Origin: Rhodanobacter sp. UBA5168
GTDB taxonomy: Bacteria > Pseudomonadota > Gammaproteobacteria > Xanthomonadales > Rhodanobacteraceae
Direction of reading: 5' to 3'
Length of the DNA: 46,855 nucleotides
Assembly: GCA_002413455.1 (NCBI GenBank)
Contig: DHXA01000075.1
Location: 1 to 46,855 of the forward strand
Shown piece by piece: positions 25,049 to 36,527 of this stretch. Position 1 is the first letter of the stretch. Each line of letters opens with the position of its first letter. Below the pieces are notes generated by a model. The model was not told the origin of the DNA, ran no database searches, and saw only the letters and a list, made by a program, of their open reading frames with translations. The translations under genes were made by a program, and so were the position numbers.

Positions 25049-25089
25049 TGCCATGTCGCCCGCCCGAGAAGAACCCGCCATATCCGCAT

Positions 25090-25375
25090 CCGCCCCGGAA
25101 GTCGCCAAGGTCACCGCCACTTCGCCGCCGAAGCGCTGATCGAGAGCAGCGATCGGCAGCACGGCATGAGTACGGTTGGGACTACCGTCCTCCTTCGCCT
25201 CTGCACTATCCGACGCTGGTGCCGGCGCCGGTGTTGTCGTTGAGGTTGCAGCAGGCGCGGATGCATGTGAAAAGGCGACCGCGGGTATTCCCAGGTAGCC
25301 GCCAAATGACAAGGTCGCCAAGGCGAGTGCGGCGTACAACGGCTTGCGCGTAAACACGTGTGGTAGGTAAGTCAT
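25090..25375 (-). pseudogene. Truncated N-terminus of a Deg/Do-type periplasmic protease
   Basis: About 95 codons read as a signal anchor (FTRKPLYAALALATLSFGGYLGIPAVA), an Ala/Pro-rich linker and VLPIAALDQRFGGEVAVTL. This resembles the start of DegQ/DegP-like proteases (LPdfaaLvqryGpaVVnI). The frame then runs into the complement of the TonB receptor gene and loses all similarity, so the catalytic and PDZ domains are absent. ATG is at 25375. The family call is a weak inference from the first 90 residues. Confidence 0.35.
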
Positions 25376-25988
25376 TTTCGCCGCGCGCCCCGGCGCAGCC
25401 GGAGCCTGACAAATGGGTGAAGCCGGAGTCGCGAACGCGCGCGTTGTAGTTTTGGTGGCAGCCGTCCAGCGAGGCGGGGTGACCGTGCCTGCTGCCGAAA
25501 AGCAGGGGCTGCTGTCGTTGCGATCGCCGGTCGACGGATTGAACGCATCGACAGAAATTGCTGTTCCTCACCCCATGACTCGTACGGCGAACACGGTGGC
25601 AACCATCCCAACTGCTGGCAACAGCACCCACGAACATGGGCACGCATGCTGCGCCTGGGCTTGTCATCACGGGAATACGGACGGTTTCTGGTTTCATGCA
25701 GCGCTTCCCATCCCTTTCAACCGGTTTGGCGGGAAGCAGCGACATCCCGGGCGGCGCCTGACTCGCGCGTCCATAGCTCCTCCCCGCCTCACTCCAAGTC
25801 ATTCAGATCCTTCGCAGTAACCTGAATCACTATTGACTTGGATCCATCTAAATCCCCTGTGAGCAGATTAAGACGCTTAAGAGCGAGGTGTCGCGCTGCG
25901 ATGCAAAAACTCAGTTTGAGATCGATGACCTGCATAATCCACAGGCGTGTCGCGGCCATCGGCTTGGTCGCGAATGAAGCTTGCCGAG
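25376..25988. other. Gene-poor, decayed stretch
   Basis: No gene could be supported on either strand. Several reading frames of 80-200 residues exist, but they are Arg/Cys/Ser-rich without family-like patterns, as expected for out-of-frame decay. It continues the truncated protease region and precedes a short putative gene. Confidence 0.45.
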
Positions 25989-26165
25989 TCACACGCCGAA
26001 CCCGAGTGCATCCGCGACAGCCATGGCGAACTGCCATACCTCTTCGGCCTGATCTATCGGGATGCGGGCGACGGTGGAAGCGCAGTGGCCGGTGCCTGAT
26101 TTACCGGAGGCCTCGCACCAGCATCGGTTCCACCGTACGAACAAGCCACGACTTTCCAGGAACAC
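25989..26165 (-). CDS. Possible small 58-residue protein or gene fragment
   Basis: From a GTG at 26165 the minus strand reads a compact sequence beginning MFLESRGLFVRWNRCWCEAS and ending RIPIDQAEEVWQFAMAVADALGFGV, stopping at 25989-25991. The C-terminal half has strong coding character (an amphipathic helix and a clean end), whereas the overlapping frames do not. It is not a family I know, and there is no good ribosome site. It may be the surviving end of a larger gene. The following 26166-26566 has no supportable gene. Confidence 0.3.
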   Translation of the reverse strand: MFLESRGLFVRWNRCWCEASGKSGTGHCASTVARIPIDQAEEVWQFAMAVADALGFGV

Positions 26166-26566
26166 CGGCCATGTCCAGACGCGGTGTTATGGATTACGAA
26201 TCCCGGCACAGTGTGTACACCCCGCAGGTACATCGGGCAGTTACACGGCGTCCCGAAGCCGTTGTGCCAGAGATCCAACATGCGCATCACCGTGTTCGGC
26301 GAGCCGTGCCCAAGTGGATCCGCACGCGCTCCACCTCGGCCGTTTGCCGAGGCGACCAGCGCGTCGGCCGATCCTTTGGGCATTCAGGTGTCTCCTCAAT
26401 CGGCGCCCTGCCCGCTTGTTTCACCACCGACGACAATGAATGAGTATTCGCGAAGTACGCTCGCACCCGACGCTGCTGAAAGCCGATGAGCGAGCGTCCA
26501 TCAAGCACCGCCATACGCGATTATCTGAAGGTGTAGAGCCGGTTCCTGCAAGGCGGCCCTTTCAGA

Positions 26567-26941
26567 TCAGGACACTTTCCGGCGTCGCTGGGCTGTCGCT
26601 GAGAGGCGTGGCGACGCTGTCTGGCAGGAGGTCGACGCCACGTCGCACACGCTCTCGTTTTGGCTGCAGCAATGATCGGTCAGGTAGCCGATCAGGTCGT
26701 TCATGGCTTCGATCACCGGCGCGTAGTAAATGAAACGGCCGCTTTGCTGACTGGTCACGAGACCGGCGTGCGACAGTTCTTTCAGATGAAACGAGAGCGT
26801 GGCATTGGCCAACCCCAACTTCTCTGCGATCGCGCTCGCGGCCAGACCGTCCGGGGCATGTTCGATCAACAGCCGATACACCGCCAAACGCGACTCTTGA
26901 GCGAGTGCAGAAAGGATCGTGAGGGCTTGTTTGGTCTGCAT
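26567..26941 (-). CDS. arsR: ArsR-family arsenite-responsive repressor
   Basis: A 124-residue winged-helix SmtB/ArsR repressor. The HTH lies at about 33-75 (LAASAIAEKLGLANATLSFHLKELSHAGLVTSQQSGRFIYY). The metalloid site is not the classic CVC in the recognition helix, which reads ATLSFHL. Instead Cys91, Cys92 and Cys99 (HCCSQNESVC), with Cys106 nearby, sit just after the domain. This is the C-terminal Cys-pair design known from Acidithiobacillus ferrooxidans ArsR. It should release DNA on binding As(III) or Sb(III). It is the last gene on the minus strand of the ars cluster, about 70 bases after arsC, and may also have its own promoter. ATG at 26941. Confidence 0.9.
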   Translation of the reverse strand: MQTKQALTILSALAQESRLAVYRLLIEHAPDGLAASAIAEKLGLANATLSFHLKELSHAGLVTSQQSGRFIYYAPVIEAMNDLIGYLTDHCCSQNESVCDVASTSCQTASPRLSATAQRRRKVS

Positions 26942-27012
26942 GATGCGGGTAGCCGTCTCAGAACGGTGGGGTGATCTTCGCAGGCAGTGTAATGCTTGCG
27001 CTCACCACCGGA

Positions 27013-27507
27013 TCAATCGGCCGTGTCTTTCCCAATCGCATCGAGTCGACTCGACAGCGCGAGCCGATCCAGCGCAGCGACGTCCAAGTTGAGCAGCAAG
27101 CTGATCCGCTGCTGCAGAAGATTTCTCGCCAGCACGAAGGCTTTGTACACGGTTGCCTCATCGCCCTGTGCCTTGGCTGGATCGGCAATGCTCCAGTGCG
27201 CGGTGATCGGCGCTCCCGGCCATGCCGGACAGACCTCGCCGGCCAACTGGTCGCACACGGTAATCACGAAATCCATCGACGGAGCCTCCGGTGTCGTGAA
27301 CTCCGTCCAGCTCTTGCTGCGCAATCCGCCAACCGGAAGATCGACGGCCTTCAGCACCTCCAGCGTCTGAGGATAGATGACGCCTTTGGGCTGGCTTCCG
27401 GCCCTGAAGCCATGAAAGCGATCGCGGCCAAAGTGATGGACGGTCGATTCGGCCAGAAGGCTGCGCGCCGAGTTGCATATGAACAACACGTTGTAATGAC
27501 CTTGCAC
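27013..27507 (-). CDS. arsC: Arsenate reductase (LMW-phosphatase type) with shortened P-loop
   Basis: A 164-residue thioredoxin-type arsenate reductase homologue. The relay Cys pair is present (VITVCDQLAGEVCP). The catalytic P-loop reads FICNSARSLLAE, so Cys11 is followed by NSA and Arg. The family needs Cys-X5-Arg, as in the neighbouring copy with CTGNSARS. Two residues are therefore missing without a frameshift, which should disrupt oxyanion binding. I start the gene at GTG 27507, where GGAG lies seven bases upstream and the protein begins MQGHYNVLF. The longer ATG at 27540 has no ribosome site and overlaps acr3. The rest of the fold is intact, so loss looks recent or the protein has another role. 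Confidence 0.82.
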   Translation of the reverse strand: MQGHYNVLFICNSARSLLAESTVHHFGRDRFHGFRAGSQPKGVIYPQTLEVLKAVDLPVGGLRSKSWTEFTTPEAPSMDFVITVCDQLAGEVCPAWPGAPITAHWSIADPAKAQGDEATVYKAFVLARNLLQQRISLLLNLDVAALDRLALSSRLDAIGKDTAD

Positions 27508-27520
27508 GACGATGCTCCGT

Positions 27521-28612
27521 TCAAGTCTGCGGCGATTCATACCAGCGCTTGCTGCTATTGACGATCCGAACCACCGACAACATCACCGGTACTTCGATCA
27601 ACACGCCGACCACGGTGGCCAGCGCGGCGCCGGAGTGCACGCCGAACAGGCCCACCGCAGTAGCGACGGCCAACTCGAAGAAGTTGCTCGCGCCGATCAG
27701 GGCCGAGGGTCCCGCCACACAATGGGGCACACCGAACCGACGGTTGAGCACGTAGGCCAGGCCGGAGTTGAAATACACCTGGATCAGGATCGGCACGGCG
27801 AGCATGACGATCACCGTCGGTTGGGCAAGGATCTGCTTTCCCTGGAAACCGAACAGCAATACAAGGGTCGCCAGCAGCGCGAACAAGGAGGCAGGCCCCA
27901 GGCGCTGAAGCAGCTTCTGCAGTTGCGCCTCGCCGCCCTGTGAAAGCACCCAGCGCCGAAGCGCCACGCTGATGGCCACGGGCACCACGATGTAGAGCAG
28001 CACCGACAACAGCAGCGTGCTCCAGGGCACCGTGATCGAGGAAATGCCCAGCAGCAGCGCCACGATGGGCGCAAACGCGACGACCATGATGGTGTCGTTC
28101 AAGGCGACCTGGCTCAGCGTGAAATGTGGCTCGCCGTGGCAGAGGTTGCTCCAGACGAACACCATGGCCGTGCATGGCGCCGCGGCCAACAGGATCAGGC
28201 CGGCGATGTAGGAGTCGAGCTGATCTGCGGGAAGGTAACCGGCGAAGACGTGGCGGATGAAGATCCATCCCAGCAACGCCATCGAAAACGGCTTCACGGC
28301 CCAGTTGATGAAGAGTGTGACGCCGATGCCTTTCCATTGCCGGCGCACACCGCCGAGCGCACTGAAATCGATCTTCAGCAGCATCGGGATGATCATCAGC
28401 CAGATGAGGACAGCCACCGGCAGGTTGACCTGGGCAACCTGCATGGCTCCCAGGGCTTCAAAGGTGCCGGGCAAGCCTTGGCCCAGGACCGTGCCCGCCA
28501 CGATGCACAGCAAGACCCACACCGTGAGGTAGCGCTCGAAGAAGCCAATGCGGTTGCCACTGACCGTGTCCGGACCGGCATCGACCACGTCTGCAGGCAA
28601 CGGTTGGCTCAT
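27521..28612 (-). CDS. acr3: Acr3-type arsenite efflux permease
   Basis: A 363-residue inner-membrane carrier with about ten transmembrane helices, exporting As(III) by proton exchange. Family marks are LIWLMIIPMLLKIDF in helix 2, the invariant Cys in AAPCTAMVFVWSNL (helix 4), ALNDTIMV, and GPSALIGASNFFELAVA with the conserved Glu in helix 9. Length is normal for Acr3. Its start overlaps the upstream arsC stop by four bases (ATGA) and its stop is 13 bases from the next arsC, so the cluster is one operon. The ordering arsC-acr3-arsC-arsR is tightly packed. Confidence 0.93.
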   Translation of the reverse strand: MSQPLPADVVDAGPDTVSGNRIGFFERYLTVWVLLCIVAGTVLGQGLPGTFEALGAMQVAQVNLPVAVLIWLMIIPMLLKIDFSALGGVRRQWKGIGVTLFINWAVKPFSMALLGWIFIRHVFAGYLPADQLDSYIAGLILLAAAPCTAMVFVWSNLCHGEPHFTLSQVALNDTIMVVAFAPIVALLLGISSITVPWSTLLLSVLLYIVVPVAISVALRRWVLSQGGEAQLQKLLQRLGPASLFALLATLVLLFGFQGKQILAQPTVIVMLAVPILIQVYFNSGLAYVLNRRFGVPHCVAGPSALIGASNFFELAVATAVGLFGVHSGAALATVVGVLIEVPVMLSVVRIVNSSKRWYESPQT

Positions 28613-29118
28613 GCGTGTTCCTCTTCAGCGTCGGTGATGGTGCCGATATGATCAAGCGCCCGCTTCAACTCGTCCCGGCTCATCGTTTCCACCGGCAGGT
28701 TCACCAACGCGGTGACTCGATAAAGCACGAGTGTGTGAGCAAGCCGGAATGCCTCGATCGCGGCGCCGGCGCCATCGACGGCCGCCGGATCGGGCTGACC
28801 CCAATGCGCCTTCACGAAATCGCCGAACAGCACCGGGCACGTCTCGTTCGCGGCGTTGTCGCAGACGGTGATCACGATATCCAGCGGCGGCGCACCTTCC
28901 CCCGTAAAGCGATCCCACGACTTGCTGCTGAGGCCGTCGGTGGGAATGCCGACGGCCTTGAGTTCTTCGATCGCGTAGGGATTGACTCGGCCGGTCGGCT
29001 GGCTGCCGGCGCTGAACGCTTCGAAACGACCTTTACCCAGAAAGTTGAGGGTCGCTTCGGACAGGATGCTGCGGGCGGAATTGCCCGTGCAGATGAATAG
29101 AACGCGGCACGGATGCAT
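28609..29118 (-). CDS. arsC: Arsenate reductase (LMW-phosphatase type), intact
   Basis: A 169-residue cytoplasmic enzyme reducing arsenate to arsenite for export by Acr3. The P-loop is FICTGNSARS with Cys10 and Arg16 (CX5R), and the relay cysteines are Cys86 and Cys94 (VITVCDNAANETCP), the thioredoxin-coupled layout. GAPPLDIVITVCD and ALDHIGTI are family blocks. The ATG at 29118 is correct because MHPCRVLFICTG is the conserved start; the frame extends upstream across the divergent promoter without similarity. It is first in the operon, next to a palindromic operator and divergent arsH, and makes the damaged second copy redundant. Confidence 0.92.
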   Translation of the reverse strand: MHPCRVLFICTGNSARSILSEATLNFLGKGRFEAFSAGSQPTGRVNPYAIEELKAVGIPTDGLSSKSWDRFTGEGAPPLDIVITVCDNAANETCPVLFGDFVKAHWGQPDPAAVDGAGAAIEAFRLAHTLVLYRVTALVNLPVETMSRDELKRALDHIGTITDAEEEHA

Positions 29119-29129
29119 GACGGTCTCGG

Positions 29130-29160
29130 ATAGAATTCTATATTTCCATAATGATAGAAT
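29130..29160. promoter_or_regulatory. Candidate ArsR operator between arsC and arsH
   Basis: The divergent gap holds a perfect 12-base palindrome, ATAGAATTCTAT (29130-29141). A second GATAGAAT at 29153-29160 repeats the left arm (29129-29136) 24 bases on. AT-rich dyads are usual for ArsR sites, and this one could control both transcripts. Confidence 0.5.
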
Positions 29161-29190
29161 CGTCCGATCAAAGCAACAGGAACCGTGCCC

Positions 29191-29976
29191 ATGACGACGC
29201 AGGATCTGCCCCACCTTGTTGCCGATGTGCTGGAAACGCCGAGCTTGGCCAAACTGGCGTTGCCGGCGGATTCCAGCCATCCGCCGCGCATCCTGATCCT
29301 GTATGGCTCGCTGCGATCCCAGTCGTTCAGCCGCAAGCTGGCGTCGGAGGCCGAGCGCATCCTGCGGCAGTTCGGTGCCGAGACGCGGTTGTTCGACCCA
29401 CACGAGCTGCCGATCCTGGACAGCGTGCCGGCCTCCCACCCCAAGGTGCAGGAACTGCGTGCGCTATCTCTGTGGTCCGAAGGCCAGGTCTGGGTCAGTC
29501 CCGAGCGGCACGGTGCCGTGACTGGCGTGTTCAAGAATCAGATCGACTGGCTGCCACTGGAAGACGGCAGCGTGCGCCCGACGCAGGGACGTACCTTGGC
29601 AGTGATGCAGGTTAGTGGCGGATCGCAATCCTTCAATGTCGTGAACGCGCTGCGCGTACTCGGCCGCTGGATGCGCATGGTGGTGATCCCGAACCAGTCG
29701 TCTGTCGCCAAAGCCTGGCAGGAGTTCGATGATGCCGGCCGGATGAAGCCGTCGGCGTTCTACGACCGCGTCGTGGACGTCATGGAAGAGCTGCTCAAGT
29801 TCACGCTGATGGTGCGCGATCGCAGCGACTACCTGGTCGACCGCTACAGCGAGCGCAAGGCTGCGGCCGAGGCGCACGCCTTGTTGGCTGCCGCCGGCGT
29901 GACCGAAGTGGCTGCGCCGGCTCCGGCTCCGATGGAATCGGCCACTACCCGCTGCTGTGCCAGTGGAGCCTGCTGA
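29191..29976 (+). CDS. arsH: ArsH organoarsenical/NADPH-FMN oxidoreductase
   Basis: A 261-residue flavoprotein. ArsH marks are [28 protein letters not shown] (FMN-phosphate loop), [35 protein letters not shown] and [32 protein letters not shown], plus the [22 protein letters not shown] block near 170-190. ArsH oxidises trivalent methyl- and phenyl-arsenicals using NADPH and acts as a quinone/FMN reductase. The ATG at 29191 has AGGAA eight bases upstream; GTG at 29185 is too close to it. It is divergent from the arsC operon. The C-terminus ends in a Cys-rich [10 protein letters not shown] tail that could bind As(III). Confidence 0.93.
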   Translation: MTTQDLPHLVADVLETPSLAKLALPADSSHPPRILILYGSLRSQSFSRKLASEAERILRQFGAETRLFDPHELPILDSVPASHPKVQELRALSLWSEGQVWVSPERHGAVTGVFKNQIDWLPLEDGSVRPTQGRTLAVMQVSGGSQSFNVVNALRVLGRWMRMVVIPNQSSVAKAWQEFDDAGRMKPSAFYDRVVDVMEELLKFTLMVRDRSDYLVDRYSERKAAAEAHALLAAAGVTEVAAPAPAPMESATTRCCASGAC

Positions 29977-29978
29977 CG

Positions 29979-30175
29979 ATGAGAACTGCGGCACCTCACA
30001 CAATACGCTGGCGTTGATCCGCCATGCCGGCATTGAGCCTACCGTGATCGAGTATCTCAATACGCCGCCGAGCCGCGAACAACTGATCAAGCTTCTCGAC
30101 GAAGCCATGCTCAAGCCGCGCGAGGTCTTGCGCGAAAAGGGAACGCCCTTCAGCACTCCATCGACTTGGCTATAA
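29979..30175 (+). pseudogene. arsC: Fragment of glutaredoxin-type arsenate reductase (arsC)
   Basis: The frame reads NCGTSHNTLALIRHAGIEPTVIEYLNTPPSREQLIKLL and ends soon after VLREKGTPF. This is the N-terminal half of the glutaredoxin-dependent ArsC family, including its catalytic Cys (CGTS). The usual opening strand (about ten residues before CGTS) is lost, and similarity stops at about 30150. The protein half with the arsenate-binding arginines is missing. It sits right after arsH and was presumably the next gene of that transcript. Confidence 0.75.
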
Positions 30176-30482
30176 CGCGGACTATGTCGTTAACGGCAGA
30201 GAAGCTGTGGCTGCCGTGGGACGAGAGTTTTACGATCTCGTCCTGATGGATGTGCAAATGTCGGACATGGACGGACTCGAAGCGACTCGAATCATCCTTG
30301 CCAGCTATCCTCCGGAGCGTCGACCGCGCATCGTGGCTTTCACTGCTGACGCCGTGGAGAAGGATCGCCGTGCTTGTCTGGCGGCAGGGGTTGACGACTA
30401 TTTGAGCAAGCCGATATCCATGTCGAAGTTGGTTGAAGCGCTACAGCGCTCTTCGCCTCGGCTTGCGCAAGCAACGGACTAA
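30150..30482 (+). pseudogene. 5'-truncated response-regulator receiver domain
   Basis: A frame open from about 30150 reads LGYNADYVVNGREAVAAV, then YDLVLMDVQMSDMDGLEATR with the phospho-acceptor Asp, RIVAFTADA with the conserved Ala/Thr switch, and GVDDYLSKPI with the conserved Lys. It ends at TAA 30480-30482. This is the C-terminal receiver domain of a hybrid sensor kinase, missing its first acidic pocket and everything before it. The fragment begins exactly where the arsC fragment loses similarity, so the two are joined by a deletion. Confidence 0.8.
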
Positions 30483-31197
30483 GCAGTGTTGGCCGACCCG
30501 TCTCCGTCTGTGGCACAAAGTGTGTCTGGTGATGAAGAACTCCCTGCAGTCGATCTCGGTATGTGAGGGGCCTCTCCGCCGCTTCCGCCCGTACTACTGA
30601 CGACTGGTTCCAACCGGTCGCGCGCGGTCCAACTGGCCGGCATCACCTTGCTGCGTCTCAGTGGGCGTTCTGCTCTCATCGGCGCCGTACAGGAAATGAT
30701 CGAGGTTGGCTTCACACCTTTCGAAGTTGGCGATCTGGCCGGGTCGATCCGAGTTGCTCGGCACACCTGATCTGATGCAGCCAGTCATACCCATCGCTTG
30801 TTTCAAGGCTCGTGGCGTCGGCTGCATTCCGGGATTTCGAGATTCGGCGGGCACCATCGGTACCTTCGATCTCGACGCGCTTGCGTTGCAACAAGGAAGT
30901 GAGATGACTTTTCATCTTGCGGGACTCTGAGATAACAACGATGGCCGGCCAATCGACGTATCGTTAACGCCGACCGACCTTTGATGTGATGCACAGGATC
31001 GGGGCTCCGTTTGCGCGGATAAATGGCTTGGATGTGATCGGTCTGTTTCTGTGGACGAACGAGGAATCGATGCTGGCCGCGCGCCAGACTTTCCCGATCG
31101 ACTGTTCACGCAGGGAAACTCACTGGACGCGCGAGGCGGCTTCCATCTGGGTCGAGCAGGCCCATGTTTGCGCCAACAAGTGCCTTGGTGCTGAGTC
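30483..31197. other. Gene-poor stretch between receiver remnant and VOC gene
   Basis: Nothing could be supported here. Short frames on both strands lack family patterns. A minus-strand frame from 30915 (MKSHLTSLLQRKRVEIEG...) has some coding character but no family I know. The region is probably decayed remains of the hybrid-kinase neighbourhood. Confidence 0.4.
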
Positions 31198-31719
31198 ATG
31201 AACAGATCGCTGCTGCCCCTGTTGGCAATCGCATTGCTTGGTGTTGTCACTGTCACAACGCCTTTGAACACTCACGCGGCTGCATTTCGCGGCAACGACT
31301 ACGTGCGAATCGGCGTACCGGATCTGCCGCAGGCAGTGAGCTTTTTCCGGAATGTCCTGGATTGTCAGTTGATCGGCCCGGCAACCGCCGGGTCGACAGC
31401 GAAGGGCATGAGCGATTCACGGCTTCTGACCTGCGACTCCGGCTCGATCGTAGAGCTGTTCGACAATCACGCAACCGCCATGCCCTCCCCGCTGCGGCAT
31501 GCGGCCCCATCCGACGATGGCCCCGTTCAATTCATTTCGGGAAACGTCGGCAACGCAGACCAATGGCTGCGACGTTCGGGTGTGCGCGTTGTCGGCTCTC
31601 CGCGGAAGCTGCGATCAGGCCCGCTCGCCGGCAAGACGGTGGTGAATTTCGTATCGCCATGGGGACAGCAACTGCAGTTGGTGGGCTGGGAAACGAATGT
31701 AGCCACAGCCGGACGCTGA
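31198..31719 (+). CDS. Exported VOC/glyoxalase-fold protein
   Basis: A 173-residue protein with a Sec signal peptide (MNRSLLPLLAIALLGVVTVT..., cleavage probably after HAA near residue 28). One VOC-type beta-alpha-beta-beta-beta module pair follows: DYVRIGVPDLPQAVSFFRNVLDCQL, then SIVELFDNH and a C-terminal NFVSPWGQQLQLVGWE. VOC proteins are metal-dependent lyases, dioxygenases or ligand-binding resistance proteins. A periplasmic location is unusual for glyoxalase itself, so a binding or lactoylglutathione-unrelated role is likely. It stands alone between decayed DNA and the convergent tadA gene. Confidence 0.8.
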   Translation: MNRSLLPLLAIALLGVVTVTTPLNTHAAAFRGNDYVRIGVPDLPQAVSFFRNVLDCQLIGPATAGSTAKGMSDSRLLTCDSGSIVELFDNHATAMPSPLRHAAPSDDGPVQFISGNVGNADQWLRRSGVRVVGSPRKLRSGPLAGKTVVNFVSPWGQQLQLVGWETNVATAGR

Positions 31720-31731
31720 CCCCGCTGACAC

Positions 31732-33826
<2,095 letters not shown>

Positions 33827-33915
33827 TGCATCGCCGGGAAGCGGAAATGGAAAGTCGGGAATGGAAAAGGCGGTTCGCTATGCATTCGGCGCATGAGGGA
33901 ATAGCCGGGAACGAA

Positions 33916-33938
33916 GGGGTCGTTTTCAACGACGCCCC
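33916..33938. terminator. Hairpin GGGGTCGTT-TTC-AACGACGCCCC between guaB and guaA
   Basis: A nine-base stem with one bulged G and a three-base loop lies between the two genes. It is not followed by a U-run on either strand, so it may modulate guaA expression or mRNA stability rather than end transcription. The spacer is also rich in GGGAATGG/GGGAATAG-type motifs. Confidence 0.35.
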
Positions 33939-33964
33939 ATCTCCGACTCCCTATCCCCGGCTCA

Positions 33965-35454
<1,490 letters not shown>

Positions 35455-35504
35455 CGCGCCCCGCCGTGAGGCTCGCCAGCCGTGCGGCTGAATGCAGCGC
35501 CGAA

Positions 35505-36374
35505 TCAGCTGGTCCGTTTGGGCACCGCATACGCCTCGGCGGCTTCGAGGGTGTTTTCCATCAGCGTAGCCACCGTCATCGGACCGACCCCGCCGGGTAC
35601 CGGGGTGATCCAGCTGGCGCGCTCCGCCGCCGCATCGAATTCCACATCGCCGACCAGTCGGCCATCGTCGAGCCGGTTGATGCCGACGTCGATCACCACG
35701 GCGCCGGGTTTGATCCATTCGCCCTTGACCAGGCCCGGCTTGCCAACCGCCACAATCACGATATCGGCCTGGCGTACGAAACCCGCCAGGTCCCGGGTGA
35801 AACGATGACAGGACGTGGTGGTGCAGCCGGCAATCATCAGTTCCAGCGCCAGTGGCCGGCCTACATGATTGGACACGCCCACCACCACCGCATGCTGGCC
35901 GCGCACCGGGCGATCGGTGTGGCCGAGCAGGGTCATCACGCCCCTGGGCGTGCAAGGACGCAGGCCGAACCGGCGCAATGCGAGGCGACCCACGTTCACC
36001 GCCTGGAAACCGTCCACGTCCTTGTCCGGATCGATGCGATCGACCAGCGCATCCTCGTCGATATGTTCAGGCAGCGGCGATTGCACCAGGATGCCATGCA
36101 CGTCGGGGTCGGCGTTCAGTCGGTCGATCAGCGCAAACAGCTCGTCCTGCGTGGTAGTGGACGGCAGATCGTAGTCGAACGAACGAAAACCGACCTGATG
36201 ACAAGCCTTGCGCTTGTTGCGCACATACACCGACGAAGCCGCGTCGCTGCCCACCAGCACCACCGCCAGCCCGGGTGCGGCTAAACCTTGCGCCACCCGT
36301 GCGGCGACGCGCAAGCTCACACGGCCCAGCAGTTCCTGCGCGATACGTTTGCCGTCGAGAATGCGTGCACTCAT
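35505..36374 (-). CDS. folD: Bifunctional methylene-THF dehydrogenase/cyclohydrolase
   Basis: A 289-residue enzyme interconverting 5,10-methylene-, methenyl- and 10-formyl-tetrahydrofolate with NADP+. Seen are [15 protein letters not shown] (with the catalytic Lys), [12 protein letters not shown], and the Rossmann block [17 protein letters not shown] followed by [10 protein letters not shown]. The C-terminus has [19 protein letters not shown]. The usual GRSxxVGxP reads GVSxxVGRP here, with Arg replaced by Val, a variant at the cofactor site. It supplies one-carbon units for purine synthesis, consistent with the neighbouring guaBA genes. Confidence 0.95.
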   Translation of the reverse strand: MSARILDGKRIAQELLGRVSLRVAARVAQGLAAPGLAVVLVGSDAASSVYVRNKRKACHQVGFRSFDYDLPSTTTQDELFALIDRLNADPDVHGILVQSPLPEHIDEDALVDRIDPDKDVDGFQAVNVGRLALRRFGLRPCTPRGVMTLLGHTDRPVRGQHAVVVGVSNHVGRPLALELMIAGCTTTSCHRFTRDLAGFVRQADIVIVAVGKPGLVKGEWIKPGAVVIDVGINRLDDGRLVGDVEFDAAAERASWITPVPGGVGPMTVATLMENTLEAAEAYAVPKRTS

Positions 36375-36527
36375 CTTGATGCCTGGCTGTAAAGCCGATC
36401 ATTATCCGGGCTCGACCTTACCCGCACAAACGGCTTGCCGCAGTGCACGGGAGGCCCCATGGGTTGACCCGCAGCCGGACAAGCTCCCGGACAGACATCC
36501 CAGGCGGCGATGCGCCGCGCGGACGAA

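Noticed and set aside
27508..27540. Longer start (ATG 27540) for the arsC copy
   Set aside because: No ribosome site, non-conserved residues and a 20-base overlap with acr3; GTG 27507 with GGAG fits better.
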